Of a DNA stretch of 64,000 nt, positions 11,232 to 24,300 are shown piece after piece (the stretch's first letter is position 1; each line of letters opens with the position of its first letter). The notes beneath the pieces were generated by a model, which did no database searches, was not told the DNA's origin, and was given only the letters and a program-made list of their open reading frames with translations. The stretch is from NCBI RefSeq assembly GCF_037038585.1, contig NC_092541.1, positions 3,345,445 through 3,409,444 of the forward strand. The letters are read 5' to 3'. The position numbers and the translations under genes are program-made. This stretch comes from Patagioenas fasciata (Eukaryota > Chordata > Aves > Columbiformes > Columbidae).

Positions 11232-12376
11232 AAGCTGAGACCAAACCAGAGAGAGCATTCATTGCACGGACAGCGGAAGCATCGATGTCCCCTTGGCCAC
11301 ATGCTCATGGTCCCCACTGCATCCTGCCAAGGGCTCCATGTGCTCACGGCCTTGAGCTCCCCATCAGGTTGAACTGTTCCTGGCATGCCCAAGGGGACGC
11401 TGACCCATGTCCCCTCCTGGGCTGGCAGGATGGGCTTGGGGCCATGCTCCTCCCTCCTGTCCCCATGGGGGTGGTGGGGACCATCCTCTTCCAGACACCA
11501 GCACCCCATGGAGCAGGAGCAGGGGGGTGAGCAAAATCCAGCAACACCCAAGCAGGGCAGGTGTGGGGACAGCAGCTGTGGTCACTTGAGAGCCCATGGG
11601 AAAGGGGTCAGCCCATCTGTGGCTTCCCGCAGCGCTGCCTCTGCCTGTCCCCATGTCCCCAAAGGGAAGGGGACTACAGAACCCTGGAGCAGGGGATGCA
11701 CTGGGGATACTGTGGAGCTGTTGTGGAGGTGCCTCAACTTTCCCAAACTCCCACTAGGATGGAAAGTGGCAGCTCAGCCCATGTCCCAGCTGGTGTCCAG
11801 CTTCCGGGCAATGAGACAGAGTGGAGCTGGCACAACAGCCTAACACCATCCTACTCCCGTGCCCGTAACTGATTTGATGAAATTGGAGGAAATTGGGCAA
11901 AAATACAGCATGGGACCTGTGATCAGCCCAAACAACTACTGTTTGGCTAAATTTGCAATACGTGGAAACAAGCCTTTTTGAGAATTTGCCAACTCACAGG
12001 CTGTTCTCATGATGTGCTGTCTACTTTCATTTGGGGAAATCATTCCCACTCCTGTCATCATTTCTCAGCAAACGAGTGCGTAGGTGGCTCCTGTCCCTGG
12101 TTTAGCACCTTGATAGCCAATTGGAACCCTTCCTCAAATTGCAAAAAAATCCATCAGATCCTTGAACCCAGGAAACCATGTGCAGACGGTAAACATTGTC
12201 TTGGCTATATCTGCAGGTCCATGCTGGATCCCTCTGCCAACCTCCTGTTTGCTCAGCGGACGGAAAGCAAAGATCTCATTGCAGAGCCTGCGGCAGAGCG
12301 GACAAGGGTCTTCAGCAATCCAGCATTTGGAGAAGGAGGCTGTGGCTGTCCCCAACGTCCACGTGCAGCTGGCGAT

Positions 12377-15300
12377 ATGAGATCCCCATCTGCCCTGCCC
12401 ATCCTGCTGCTCCTCATCCTGCACCTCACAGCTGGGGCATCTGCAGCGCCGTAAGCCCTTTCTGTGTCTGTTTATCTGTCCGTGTTCGGTGGGAGGGTGT
12501 TTAGTCTTGGCTCCTTGGCAGGATATAATGGGAAATAATCCTTCCCATGCATGTGATTGTTGGCCAGAGTGGAAATGCTCAGGGTGGTGGGTTGTCCCTG
12601 CCCATGAGCATCATAGGCATGAGGACATGAGGAAGGCACTTTTTACAATGAGGGTGGAAAAATACTGACCCAGGTTGGGCAGAGAGGTGGTGGATGAACC
12701 ATCCCTGGAGACATCCCAGGCCAGGCTGGACGGGGCTCTGAGCAACCTGAGCTGGTGAAGATGTCCCTGCTCATGGCAGGGGGGGCACTGGGGGAGCTGG
12801 GAAGGTCCCTTCCCACCCAAACTATTCTATCATTCTCTGGACTTGGCAGCCCAGGGCTACTGGCACTGGTGGCTCTGGGATGGACTATTGGAGTTGCTGT
12901 TTCACTTGCAGCCCATGTGTGAGCAGAACCTTAGCTTTGCTGAGACAAGAGGTCAAGCGGAGCCCAGAAACAGAGCAGCGAGGCTGGGGGAGGTGGCCCT
13001 GTGCCCCAGCACACGTTTCTGTGCACCCAAGAGTTTTCAAGACCTCCATGGGGGTCTGTCCTGGGATGTGCCTCACCTGCAGGCTTCTCAGGTCAGCACT
13101 TCTCCTTGCCAGGAGTTACGTGGTCACGTCGCCAGCTGTGATCTACCACCCCCACACAGCGGTGCTGTGGGTCCATCTCAGTGGTCTCCGTGAGCCTGTC
13201 CAGGTGACTGTACAGCTGCAGAGAGCTGACAAGACCCAGAACATCACCCTGCTGGAGAGAAAGGTCCAGGAGCCTCATCTGTACCTGGACATCGACTTCC
13301 CCGTGAGTGTTACCCCACACACAGCCATAAGTGTGGAGGGGAATACCCTGGACACCCCGGTGTCTCCAGGCAGAACAGTTTCCACCAGCTTCCCTGAGCA
13401 CGGGGCTGTGGTCCCAATGGGGCTGGAAGCAAGCATGGCTTCCCTATCTTTTGGTAGGGTCTCATCCCCAATGCAGGCAAAACAACTTTAGGCTCAGCCT
13501 AAAGATAATCCTCCTCTAGCAGACCTGCAAAAGAGGGTAGGGTGTTGCGGGGAGATATTTATTCCCCACCCCTGGTTTGGAGAAGGTGTCCCTGTGGGTG
13601 GGGAGTGCTGTGGATCTCCAAGGGCATCCTGGTCATGCTGTGTCCCTTGTCCTCACCCCCTACCTGGTGTTTCCCCTGGCAGGCTCCAGCCCCCACCACA
13701 GACAATGAGGAAATTGTGGACCTGCACGTTTCCATCCAGGGAGATTCTCTGGATGTCTCCAAGAAGAAGAAGGTGATGCTGAGAGCCCTGAAGCCTGGGA
13801 TCTTCATACAGACAGACAAGGCTGTCTACAAGCCTGGGCAGCAAGGTGAGGGAGGCAGGATGGGGTATCCCACTCGGGCTGAAGGACCTGGTGGGAGAGG
13901 ATTGCAGGAGGCTCAGCCTTGCTCCTGCTCTGCAGGGGAATAGGAGGGCTTATGCTGGGATGCACTGGGACCCCCCAGCACTGGCCCAGGACAATGCCAG
14001 GACACCCTGGAGGCTGTGCTGCTTGGGGGGCAGCACAGCCTCCATCCACCTTCCCCATGGGAACCCCTGTCCCTGTGGATGAAGACACCACTCACTTCTG
14101 CATCCCCATTTGCTTTTTCCAGTGAAGTTTCGCATTGTCTCTTTGGATAAAGACTTCGCTCCCAGCAATAAGAAGGTAAGAATTATAGAACCACAGAATA
14201 TTAGGGGTTGAAGTGATCTTCAAAGCTCCCCCAGTGCCACCCCTGCCATGAGCAGGGACATGTTCACCAGCTCAGGTTGCTCAGAGCCCTGTCCAGCCTG
14301 GCCTGGGATGTCTCCAGGGATGAGAGCAGGGCTGGAGAAGTGGGGAGGTGACAGGGCTCCTCTGCACAGTCTTGCGAAGCTGTGAGAGAGCTGTGGGAGT
14401 CGCCCAGCACCTTTCCCCTCAGGATCCTGTCTCAGGCAGCTCTGCCCAGTGGCTGCATTCACGCACACTTCAGCAGGCTTGTTTGTTAATTGGGTGAAGA
14501 GACAGAACCCAAGTCAAAAATACTGTGTCCAGTATTCATGTGAAACCCCAAGGAAGGCTTGGAATGTCTCCCCTAACCATCTTCTCTTTGCCTTGCAGCT
14601 GCCCCTTGTGTTCCTGAAGGTCAGTCTGGGAGATGGAGGGAGGCTCCTGGGCAGTGTGTGCTTGGGAGAGCAGTGTGGCTGGGAAAGGAGAAACACAACA
14701 CAGCCATGGGCTGTTTCATCGCGGGGTGCTGGGGTCCCCGGGGTGCTGAAGCCACATGTCCCTGTGTGCAGGATCCCAGCGGGAACCGCATCGCGCAGTG
14801 GCGGGAGGTGACCCCACGGCAGGGCATCGTGGACCTGTCCCTCCCACTGGCGGCGGAGCCGGCGCTGGGCACATACACCATCGAGGTGGAGGGGAAGAGG
14901 CATTCCTTCAGCGTGGAGGAATATGGTATGGAGGAACCCACCATGGCATGTCCCTGTGGGCAGCATGTCTTGGTCCCCCCTGGCCACCCAGGCACTGTTG
15001 TACTTGTCTTGAGAGTCACAACCCTCTCTCTTTTTGCTTCTCCATCAGTGCTGCCCAAGTTTGAGATGACCATCGATCTCCCCGCCGTGGTGCTGGAGAA
15101 GGACAAGAAGTTCCAGATGGAGATTTGTGGACGGTGAGGTCAAAACAGGCTGTGCCAGGGAAGGGGATGGGGGATCCGACATGATCACTGGAGCAAGTTC
15201 AGAGAAGGGAATGGAGCTGGGAAAGGGGCTGGAGCACAAGTGTGGTGGGAGCGACTGAGAGACCTGGGGGGTTCAGCTGGAGAACAGCAGCTGAGGGGAG

Positions 15301-18300
15301 ACCTTCTGATCTCTGAACTGCCTGAAAGGAGCTTGGAGCCAGGGGGGTCGGGCTCTGCTCCCCAGGAACAAGCGCCCGGAGCAGAGAAAACGGCCTCAAG
15401 TTGCACCAGGGGAGGTTGAGGTTGGACCTGGGGAACAATGTCTTCCCCAAAGGGCTGTGGGGCATTGGAACAGGCTGCCCAGGGCAGTGCTGGAGTCACC
15501 ATCCCTGGAGGGTTGGACAGACGGACATGAGGTTCTCAGGACATGGGGCAGTGCCAGGGGTGGGGTAATGGTTGGACCTGATGAACTTGAGGGAATTTTC
15601 CAACCAAAATGATTCTATGATTCTGTGATGTGGTCTATCAAGAACACCCTCACCACCCTCCACCCAACAGGTACACCTATGGGAAACCCGTCCAGGGGAA
15701 GGTCCAGGCCAGCCTGTGCCAGCCCCACAGATTTCCCTTTGGCCCCCGGATAGAGGAGAACTGCATCCAGATTGGGGGGCAGGTGAGCACTGCTGGGGGT
15801 GTGGGTACCACCGGGACAGCCGCTCCCTGGGACTGCTGCTAACGCGGCTGACTCTGTCCCTCCAGACCGAGAAGAACGGCTGCTTTTCAACAGAAGTTTT
15901 GTTGGCTGCCTTCAACCTGACCAGATCCACGCATCAGAAGCAATTCCAGGTCCAGGCGTCGCTGGTGGAGGATGGGACGGGTAGGGACAGGGGTCTTCTC
16001 CTGCTTGGGCACGGGTATTGCCGCTCGTGCAGCGTTTTGGTTCATCCCTGTGTGCGCCTGAGCGCAGGAGGCATGGGGGTGTTGATCTTCTCTGGGGAAG
16101 CCCAAAAGCAAAGCTGTGATTTAGGGGTGCACCTGTGCAGGGACCAGGTCCAGGTGGGGATATGAGCCAGGTCAGTACTTTTAATTCTGACCAGAGAAAC
16201 ACCTCTTTCTTTCTTTCTTATCTTTCTCTCTTTCCCTTTCTCTCTTTTCCTTTCATCTTATTTTTCATTTTATCTTATTTTTCCTTTGCCTTGCCTTGCC
16301 TTGCCTTTCCTCTCCATCTCTTTCTCCATCGATCTCTTTCCCCCTGTTTTTCTTCCTCCCTCTCTTTCTCCATCTCTTTCTTTTTCTTCCTCCCTTACTC
16401 CCTCCCTCCCCAGGGTTGTCCCCGGGCCCACCAGCACCAAGGTGGCCTTGGATCATGGTTCTTTGGTCGAGTGCCTTTTCTGAAGTCTCTGCAACCAGCT
16501 GCATCTTGGTTTTGGGTTTAAGACACACCGTAGAGGTTTTACTCCTCTTGTAGGAGGTGCAAACGGTGCTCAAAGCTGCCGGCTGCAGAGGGAAAGCCTA
16601 AAATGTCCATTTCTGCACCGTGAAGAAGGAGCCGGCAGCAGCTGAACTGTGTCTCCCCGACACTCTCAGCTCCCCGCTCCCTTTCCACAGGGCTGGAGCT
16701 GAAAAACACCAAGAGCTGCAAGATTTTACCCGAAATCTTCACCGTCACCTTTGAAAACACTGATGATTTCTACAAGCCCGGCATCCCCTACACTGGGATG
16801 GTAATGGCGGGGTGGGGTGGGGGGGGGTCCCCCACAGCCCTGGGGCTCCACTGCACTCAGTCCTGCTCCTGCTGAACCCCCAGCCCTGTTCTCCAAACCG
16901 GAGCATCTCCCCTTTCCCCAGTGCAGATGCTGCTGAAGGGAGCTGATGGCTCCGTGCTGCCGGAGAAGCAGCTCTTGCTGATCGTTAGCCAGATGGGACA
17001 AGATACAAGACGGACCCTCCTGACAGACAGATCAGGGAGAGCCTCCTTTGAGCTGGAAACCTCTGGTTGGAGTGGCACGGTCACCCTGCACGTAAGGGAC
17101 TCATCTCTTACCCCTTGGGGGTCCCTGTGCTGCTTTCTGCAGCAATACAGGGCTGGGCACCTCTCCAAGAACCTGCATCGGTGGTGCCCAGTGTTGGGAC
17201 CAGCACCTTGTGGATTCTGGATGGCTTCACCACCTTGAGTTTCCATCACTCAGGGTCAAGTCAATGAGACAGCTGACACCCAGAATGGTGGCTCGACGCC
17301 CATCTACCGAAAAGCCTACACGTCTGTCCGCCCTTTCTTCTCAGCGAGCAGGAGCTTCCTGCGGATCCACCCCCTGAAGGGCAAGCTGCCCTGTGGCCAA
17401 CCCCAGCAGCTCTGGGTGGACTTCATCTTCAGCAAGGAGGCATTGGGGACCCAGCTGGAGAACCTGGATGTGGTTTTCCTGGTGAGTCCTGGCCTGGGGA
17501 GGGAGGACAGCAGGTGTTAGGGTGTTTGTGTGCCTAGGACCACATCTGCACACACATTTGTGGTTGTGTACCTGAGGCCAAGACAGTGAGCTAGACTGAG
17601 AGATCTACACTTGTTAGTAGAGGTGTCTGCTGGCACTGTTGGACCTGCATGCCAATGGGAGGTGTTGGGCAGGCTGGAGACTGGGCAAGGTCAAAAAGCA
17701 TCCTGACACTCTCACCCTTGGGTCCATCCTCCATCAGGGCATTTATTTCCACATGAAGCATCAGTTTTGTTGTTCCCATCCCCTCCTCTGCAGGTCCTGG
17801 CCAAGGGAACCATCGTCACCGTCCTCAGGAAAGAGCTGCCTGCAGAGGCTGGTAGGTCCTCAGGTGTACATGGGCTGTGCAAGGCTCTGGTCTCCATGCC
17901 TGGTCCTCACGTCCCCTCCTGTCCCATGGCCCAGGGTTGAGAGGTTCCTTCTCCCTGGAGCTGCCCATTGGTCTCAATCTGGCGCCTGCAGCCAAGGTGC
18001 TGGGCTACGTACTGCTGGCCAACGGCGAGATGGTGGCCGACAGCACCGAGCTCAATGTGGACAAGTGCTTCCCCAGCAAGGTGAGCAGAGGCTGCTGGAG
18101 TCGAGGGAATCGCTCCTTGGCTTGTCCGTAGCTACACGCCCTGAGGTTCATCCTATTCCAGATGTATCACAGCATCAAGGTCTCTTCAACCCATGTTCTG
18201 ATACCCAAACCCTCGAGTTTGATTTTATCCTTGTCTACAATTATTTTGGTTGAAAAGGACCGTCAAGATCATCGAGTCCAACTGTTACCCCACCCCTGCC

Positions 18301-21300
18301 ATTACCCCATGTCCCTGCGAACCTCATCTTCATCTGTTCAACCCCTCCAGGGATAGTGACTCCACCACTTCCCTGGGAAGCCTGTTCCAATGCCTAACAA
18401 CCATTTCTGGGAAGAAGAGACCTCCATGTCTGTGGCTTTGTCCTGCTCCTCCACAGGAGGTGGCTTCCCCTCCTGCCCTTGCTCCCTGATGCCCCTGTCC
18501 CTCTCCAGGTGAAGATGGCTTTTTCGGAGGACAGGGCTCTGCCTGGCTCGGTGCTGCAGCTGGAGCTGGATGCTGCCCCGGGGTCCCTGTGTGCCATTCG
18601 TGCCGTGGACCGCAGTGTGCTTCTCTTGAAGCCTGAAGCTGAGCTCAATGCGGAGGCGGTGAGTGGTGGCAACGCCCAGGGCCCCTTCTCCAGCCCCAGG
18701 GACCAGCCAGGGATGCTGGGGGGGAAGAGATGAAGAGATGACATTGGCTGGGACCTCCCACATAAGGACTCATCGCTGTGGTGCCTCCTGGACAGTCCTG
18801 CTCCTGAGCAGGGGGAGGTGCCTGGATGGTTTCGTACCTAACACACACGTTTCTTCCAAGGTCTACAAAGTACTCCCTGAATTTGACTACCCTGGAAGCA
18901 TTCAAGACCCACCACTCTGTCCAAAATCTTTTTGGGATGATTTCGAGGACGCTGACATTCCCATCATCCCACCTGTACCGGGAGAGCGAGAACTCTTTTA
19001 TATTCGAAGGAGATATCCCTTCCCTTTACATTTTGGGAGGACTTCCCAGATGGACACCTACAAGTTATTTCAGGTAAAGGTCCTGCCCAACTGTATCTGC
19101 TGGTTCATCTTCATCCAGGAGCCAAGAAACCACAGCAACGTCCTGTGAAAGCCACACTCACAGCGAATGTCTCTACCACGGACCCTAGGCTCTGGTCTTT
19201 CCCCACTTATCTTCTTCTGCAGCCCTGTGACTCTTTCCTGCAGGGATGAGGATATTCCCCCTGCTGGGTTTCAGAGATGGACCATCTCTTCTCTTTTTCA
19301 CAGAATGCAGCATTGAAACTTTTCACCAATGCCAAGACCAATGATGTTTGCAAGAGGAGGTTCGGCGTCATTGAGACGCACGTTCCCCAAGGTCCCAGAG
19401 GTCAGCATGGCACTTGTGAGAAAAGAGCAGAGCCGGTGCCCAGTGATGGCTCCTGTATCCTCAAGGGGACTTGGAGCCATCCTGAAAACCTGCTCAGCAT
19501 CAAAGAGATTGAGGAGGATTGAAAAGGATTTCAGCCACCATTGGGCTGGCTGTAGGTGAGGTCCAGCTAAGATGCAGAGACCTGCGGATGCTAATTTCTG
19601 CTCTGCCTTTTCCAGGTGCCTTTTTTACCTCTGATGATGTCTATTTGTGGAAAGAAACTGATGATGTGCCAAGAGTAATGCACTTTAGTGTGCCAAACAT
19701 TGCTGTCCAGGAAGAGCCACCGGCACCCCGGACGTATTTCCCAGAGACATGGCTGTGGGATCTGGTCCCTGTGGGGTGAGTGAGGAAGGTCCTAATGGGG
19801 ATGGTCCTCTCCCCACCTCCCTTCCTGCCAGGAGGGAGGCTGAGCACCTCAGAACAGTTCCTTCTCCTATGAGGAAAGAGCCAGCCCAGCTGGAGATGAC
19901 ACCAGCTGTGGGTGAATGTGGTGGGATGGCCTCATGATGTTCTCCATCCCACAGAGAGGGCGGCTCTGCAGAGGTGACAGTGACAGTACCCGATGCCATC
20001 ACCAAGTGGGAAGCCAGGATGTTCTGCATGTCCCCGCAGGGCTTGGGGCTGGCCCCGGCCACCACCCTCACCGCCTTCAAGCCCTTCTTCGTGGAGCTGG
20101 CCCTGCCCTACGCCGTGGTCCGCCATGAAGCCTTCACCCTCGTGGCCACCGTCTTCAACTACCTGCGGCAGTGCCTGCGGGTGGGTGGGGCTGGGGAATG
20201 GGCCCTGGGGCAGGGGTCTGGTGGGGGCTAATGGACCTGTGGCCATGGTTTGGCAGGTTCAGGTGACACTGGCGGAGTCGATGGAGCTTGAGGTGTCAGT
20301 GAGCCCGGACGAGGTGTACGGTGGTTGCATCTGCGCGGATGAAGCGAGGACCTTCCGATGGGGCGTGCGAGCCACCAGCCTGGGTACTGAGCACCAGGGG
20401 CATGCGGGGACCCCTGCCATGCTGCTTGGGAACCCCCTTGGAGGATGGGGTGGGCAGGGAGGGTGGGAGCAAATGCAAGGCCACCTAGCAAGCTCTCCAC
20501 TCCACTCCCACCCTCCCCATTGCCCCCAGTGCTTCTCTGCAACCTGGTGACCCCCATCCCAAATCAGTCAGGCCCGCACAAAGCCCCAGGGTTGATGGAG
20601 GCCCGTGGGACCACAGTGGGGGCTCTGTGGGGACTGAGTGCCCCCCTTACATCTGCAGGAGAGGTGAACATCACCGTCAGCACCGAGGCCCTCAGCTCTG
20701 AGGAGCTCTGCGGCAATGAGATGCCCGTGGTGCCAGCCCAGGGGCACATGGACACCGTGATAAAGCCTTTGCTGGTGCAGGTTGGATGTTATGGATGAGT
20801 GGGATGGGTTTGGGACGAGGTCTGAGAAGCCCTTGGGCTGTAGAGGGAGGACCGGGAGTGGGACAGCATCCAGCCCCAAGCCTGGGGTGCAGGGGTGACC
20901 CTGGGGGACGTGAGGACATGGCTGGTCCCTCCTTCTGACTGAACCTGTTGCTGTTTCTCAACAGCCCGGGGGGATCCTGGTGGAGAAGGCGCACAACTCC
21001 CTGCTCTGCCAGGAAGGTAGGACCAGCCAGGGGAGTCCAGCAGCGCTGTGGGGACACTGGTGGGAAGGGCCACCAGGCCAAGGAGCCAAGGACCGGGGTC
21101 CATACACACTCTTGGCTGAGATGCTCCAAGTCAATCTTGAGGCCACAGGGGAGTCAGAGCGGGAAGGGGGTGGGTGAGGGGGCCATGGGGCCAGGCCAGG
21201 AGAAGCTGGGTGTCCCCACTGTCATTGTTCTCCACAGTCACTGAAGAAATCTCCCTGGAGGTTCCTGAAAACATCTTGGAGGGCTCCCAGCGAGCCCACA

Positions 21301-24300
21301 TCACTGTGCTGGGTAAGGGGCATGCAGGGGAAAGGGGACCGACTGCAGCAGGGAGGCTGCAGAGCTCCACCCGCAGACGAGACAGGAGGGGATATGGTGG
21401 GCGTAGCTGATGACGATATTGCTCGTGTCCCCCTGGGGCAGGTGACATCATGGGCAACGCTCTTCAGAACCTGGATCGCCTCCTGGCCATGCCCTATGGC
21501 TGTGGGGAGCAGAACATGGTCCGCTTCGCCCCCAACATCTACATCCAGCAGTACCTGGAGAAGAGCGGGCAGCTGCACCCCGACATCCGTGCCAGGGCAC
21601 AGGGATTCCTGCAGAGTGGTGAGTGTCCCAGGTCCCTCCTGTTCCCAAAGACATGGAGCTGCTGGAGAGGGGCCAGAGGAGCCCCAGGAATGACCCGAGG
21701 CTGGAACAGCTCTGCTGGCAGGACAGGCTGAGAGAGTTGGGGTGTTCAGAAGAGAAGAGAAGCTCCAGAGAGACCTTAGTGCGGCCTTTCCGGACTTAAA
21801 AGGGGCCAAGAAGAAAGATGGGGACAGACTTGTGAGCAGGACCTGTTGCCATAGGACAAGGGGTGATGGTTTTAAACTAAAGGAGGGAGATTCAGGCTGG
21901 CCATGAGGAAGGAATTGTGGCCCTGAGGGTGGTGAGAGCCCGGCCCGGGTTGGCCAGAGAGGTGGTGGCTGAACCATCCCTGGAGACATCCCAGGCCAGG
22001 CTGGACGGGGCTCTGAGCAACCTGAGCTGGTGAAGATGTCCCTGCTCATGGCAGGGGTGGCACTGGGAGAACTGGGAAGGTCCCTTCAGCACAAACTGTT
22101 TTGCAATTCTATGATCACCCCTTGCCTTTCTGCCAAGGGACAACCACCACCCTATATCTCCCCTTCCCATTTCCTACCTGCCCTGGGGTGCATCTGGGCT
22201 CCAGGCTGCCTCTGGCATATAAAGATCACAGTGTAAACACTCGTCCTCATCTCCTCCCCACAGGGTACCAGCGAGAGCTGCTCTACAAACACGATGATGG
22301 CTCTTACAGCGCCTTTGGGAAAAGCGATCCCAGCGGTAACACCTGGTGAGGACAACATGGGGCTTGCACAGGCTGGGCAGGGGCACCTGCCTGGGTCCCA
22401 GGGCTCCTCCTGCTGCTAAGCGTACCCAAGTCCCAGCCTCCTGTCCCTCCAACGTTTCTCTGGCTTGCAGGCTGACAGCATTTGTCCTCAAGTCCTTTGG
22501 GCAAGCCAGAGCCTACGTGGCCATCGAAGAGCGGCACATCACGGACGCGCTGCGCTGGCTGCAGAAGAAGCAGCTGGGAACGGGCTGTTTCCTCAGCGTG
22601 GGGACGCTCTTCAACAACGCCCTGCAGGTGGGTGGGTATGGGAATTCAGTGATTGTCCCCCTGTCCTGGGCACTGGAGAGGCCAAACTTTGAATCCTGGG
22701 GTCAGTGTATGGCCCTTCACAACAAGAAAGGCCTTGAGGTGCTGGAGCAAGTTGAGAGAAGGGAACGGAGCTGGTGAGGGGCTGGAGCACAAGTGTGATG
22801 GGAGCGGCTGAGGGACCTGGGGGGCTCAGCTGGAGAACAGGAGCTGAGGGGAGACCTTCTGATCTCTGAACTGCCTGAAAGGAGCTTGGAGCCAGGGGGG
22901 TCGGGCTCTGCTCCCCGGGAACAAGCGCCAGGAGCAGAGGAAACGGCCTCAAGTTGCCCAGGGGAGGTTGAGGTTGGATGTGGGGAACAATTTCTTCCCC
23001 AAAGGGCTGTGGGGCATTGGAACAGGCTGCCCAGGGCAGTGCTGGAGTCACCATCCCTGGAGGGTTGGACAGACGGGCATGAGGTTCTCAGGGACATGGG
23101 GCAGTGCCAGGGGTGGGTTAATGGCTGGAGTCTTCCAACCAAAATGTCTCGATGATTCTATGATATGGGGGCTGAGTAGTCCCCAGCATGTCCCTGGTCT
23201 CGGCAGTGGGGCAGTCCCTGTACCAGCGGTACAGCATGGCTGGACCCATCTGCACTGTCTCCTTTGCAGGGTGGTGTCTCAGACGAGCTCTCGCTGTCAG
23301 CCTATGTCACGGCTGCAATGCTGGAGCTGGGACTGTCCCCAACGGTGAGGATGACCACATCTTCCCTGGCGGGGTTGCTGCAGTGGGGACGGGTGCTGGG
23401 CCAGGGGGTCTGGCTGTGTCAACCCACCTCCTTGCCACACCTGGGTGCCGCTGGTCCCACTGGGCAGAAGTGGGGTCTCTGAGCGATGCCCATGCCCGTG
23501 GGCTGGTTCCTGACCCCGATCCCATGCCAGGACCCGACGGTGAGCTCAGCCCTGCATTGCCTGGAGGCTGCGGCCACAGACGACCTCTACACACAGGCGC
23601 TGCTCGCCTACGTCTTGGGGCTGGCGGGACGGGGGGAGCAGCAGCGAACGCGGTTGCAGAGCCTGGCCCAGCACAGCGTCAGCACAGGTACCCCCTAACA
23701 AAGGCACAATCTCTGGGTGATGCCACCACCCGCCTGAGTCACCCCATCCCACACCAGCACCCCTGGAGTGGGGGGCTGAGCTCATCTCCCATCTCTCCCA
23801 GAGGGGCAGCTCCACTGGCAGAGGAAGGGGAAGGCTCTGCCCCCATCGCAGCCCTCCTGGGCGGCCGCTGCACCCGCAGAGGTGGAGATGACAGCCTACG
23901 TCCTCCTGGCCTACCTGTCCCAGCCCCAGGTGTCCTCTGCCGACATGGGGACTGCATCCCAGATTGTCCGCTGGCTCAGCAAGCAGCAGAACCCCTATGG
24001 GGGCTTCGCCTCTACGCAGGTACCAGGGTCTGCGGGGTGGCTCCAGGTGTCCCCCCACCCTGTGGCTGCCACTAGGGGTGACCCCGACTTGCTGCTTTCA
24101 TAGTCATTGAATGTCCTCGGTTGGAAGGGACTCAAAAGGACGATCAAGTCCAACTTGTGTCCCTGCACAGGACAACCCTTTTCCAACCAAAATGGTTCTA
24201 TGATTCTATGACTTCAGCCGCTCCTCATACGGCTTCTCCTCCCTTCCCTCCACCAACTCTCTCCGTGCCCAGGACACTGTGGTGGCCCTGCAAGCTCTGG

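Larger units (their letters stand above)
10162..12376. other. Spacer between the two A2M-family genes
   Basis: The family's next exon ([11 protein letters not shown] at 20965 in the second copy) and the thioester exon have no counterpart here, so the 3' half of the first copy is truly missing rather than split by an insertion. Apart from the predicted terminal exon and poly(A) signal at 11099-11231, I see no gene. The 5' untranslated region and promoter of the second copy must lie in the last part. No clear TATA box was recognised. Confidence 0.6.
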
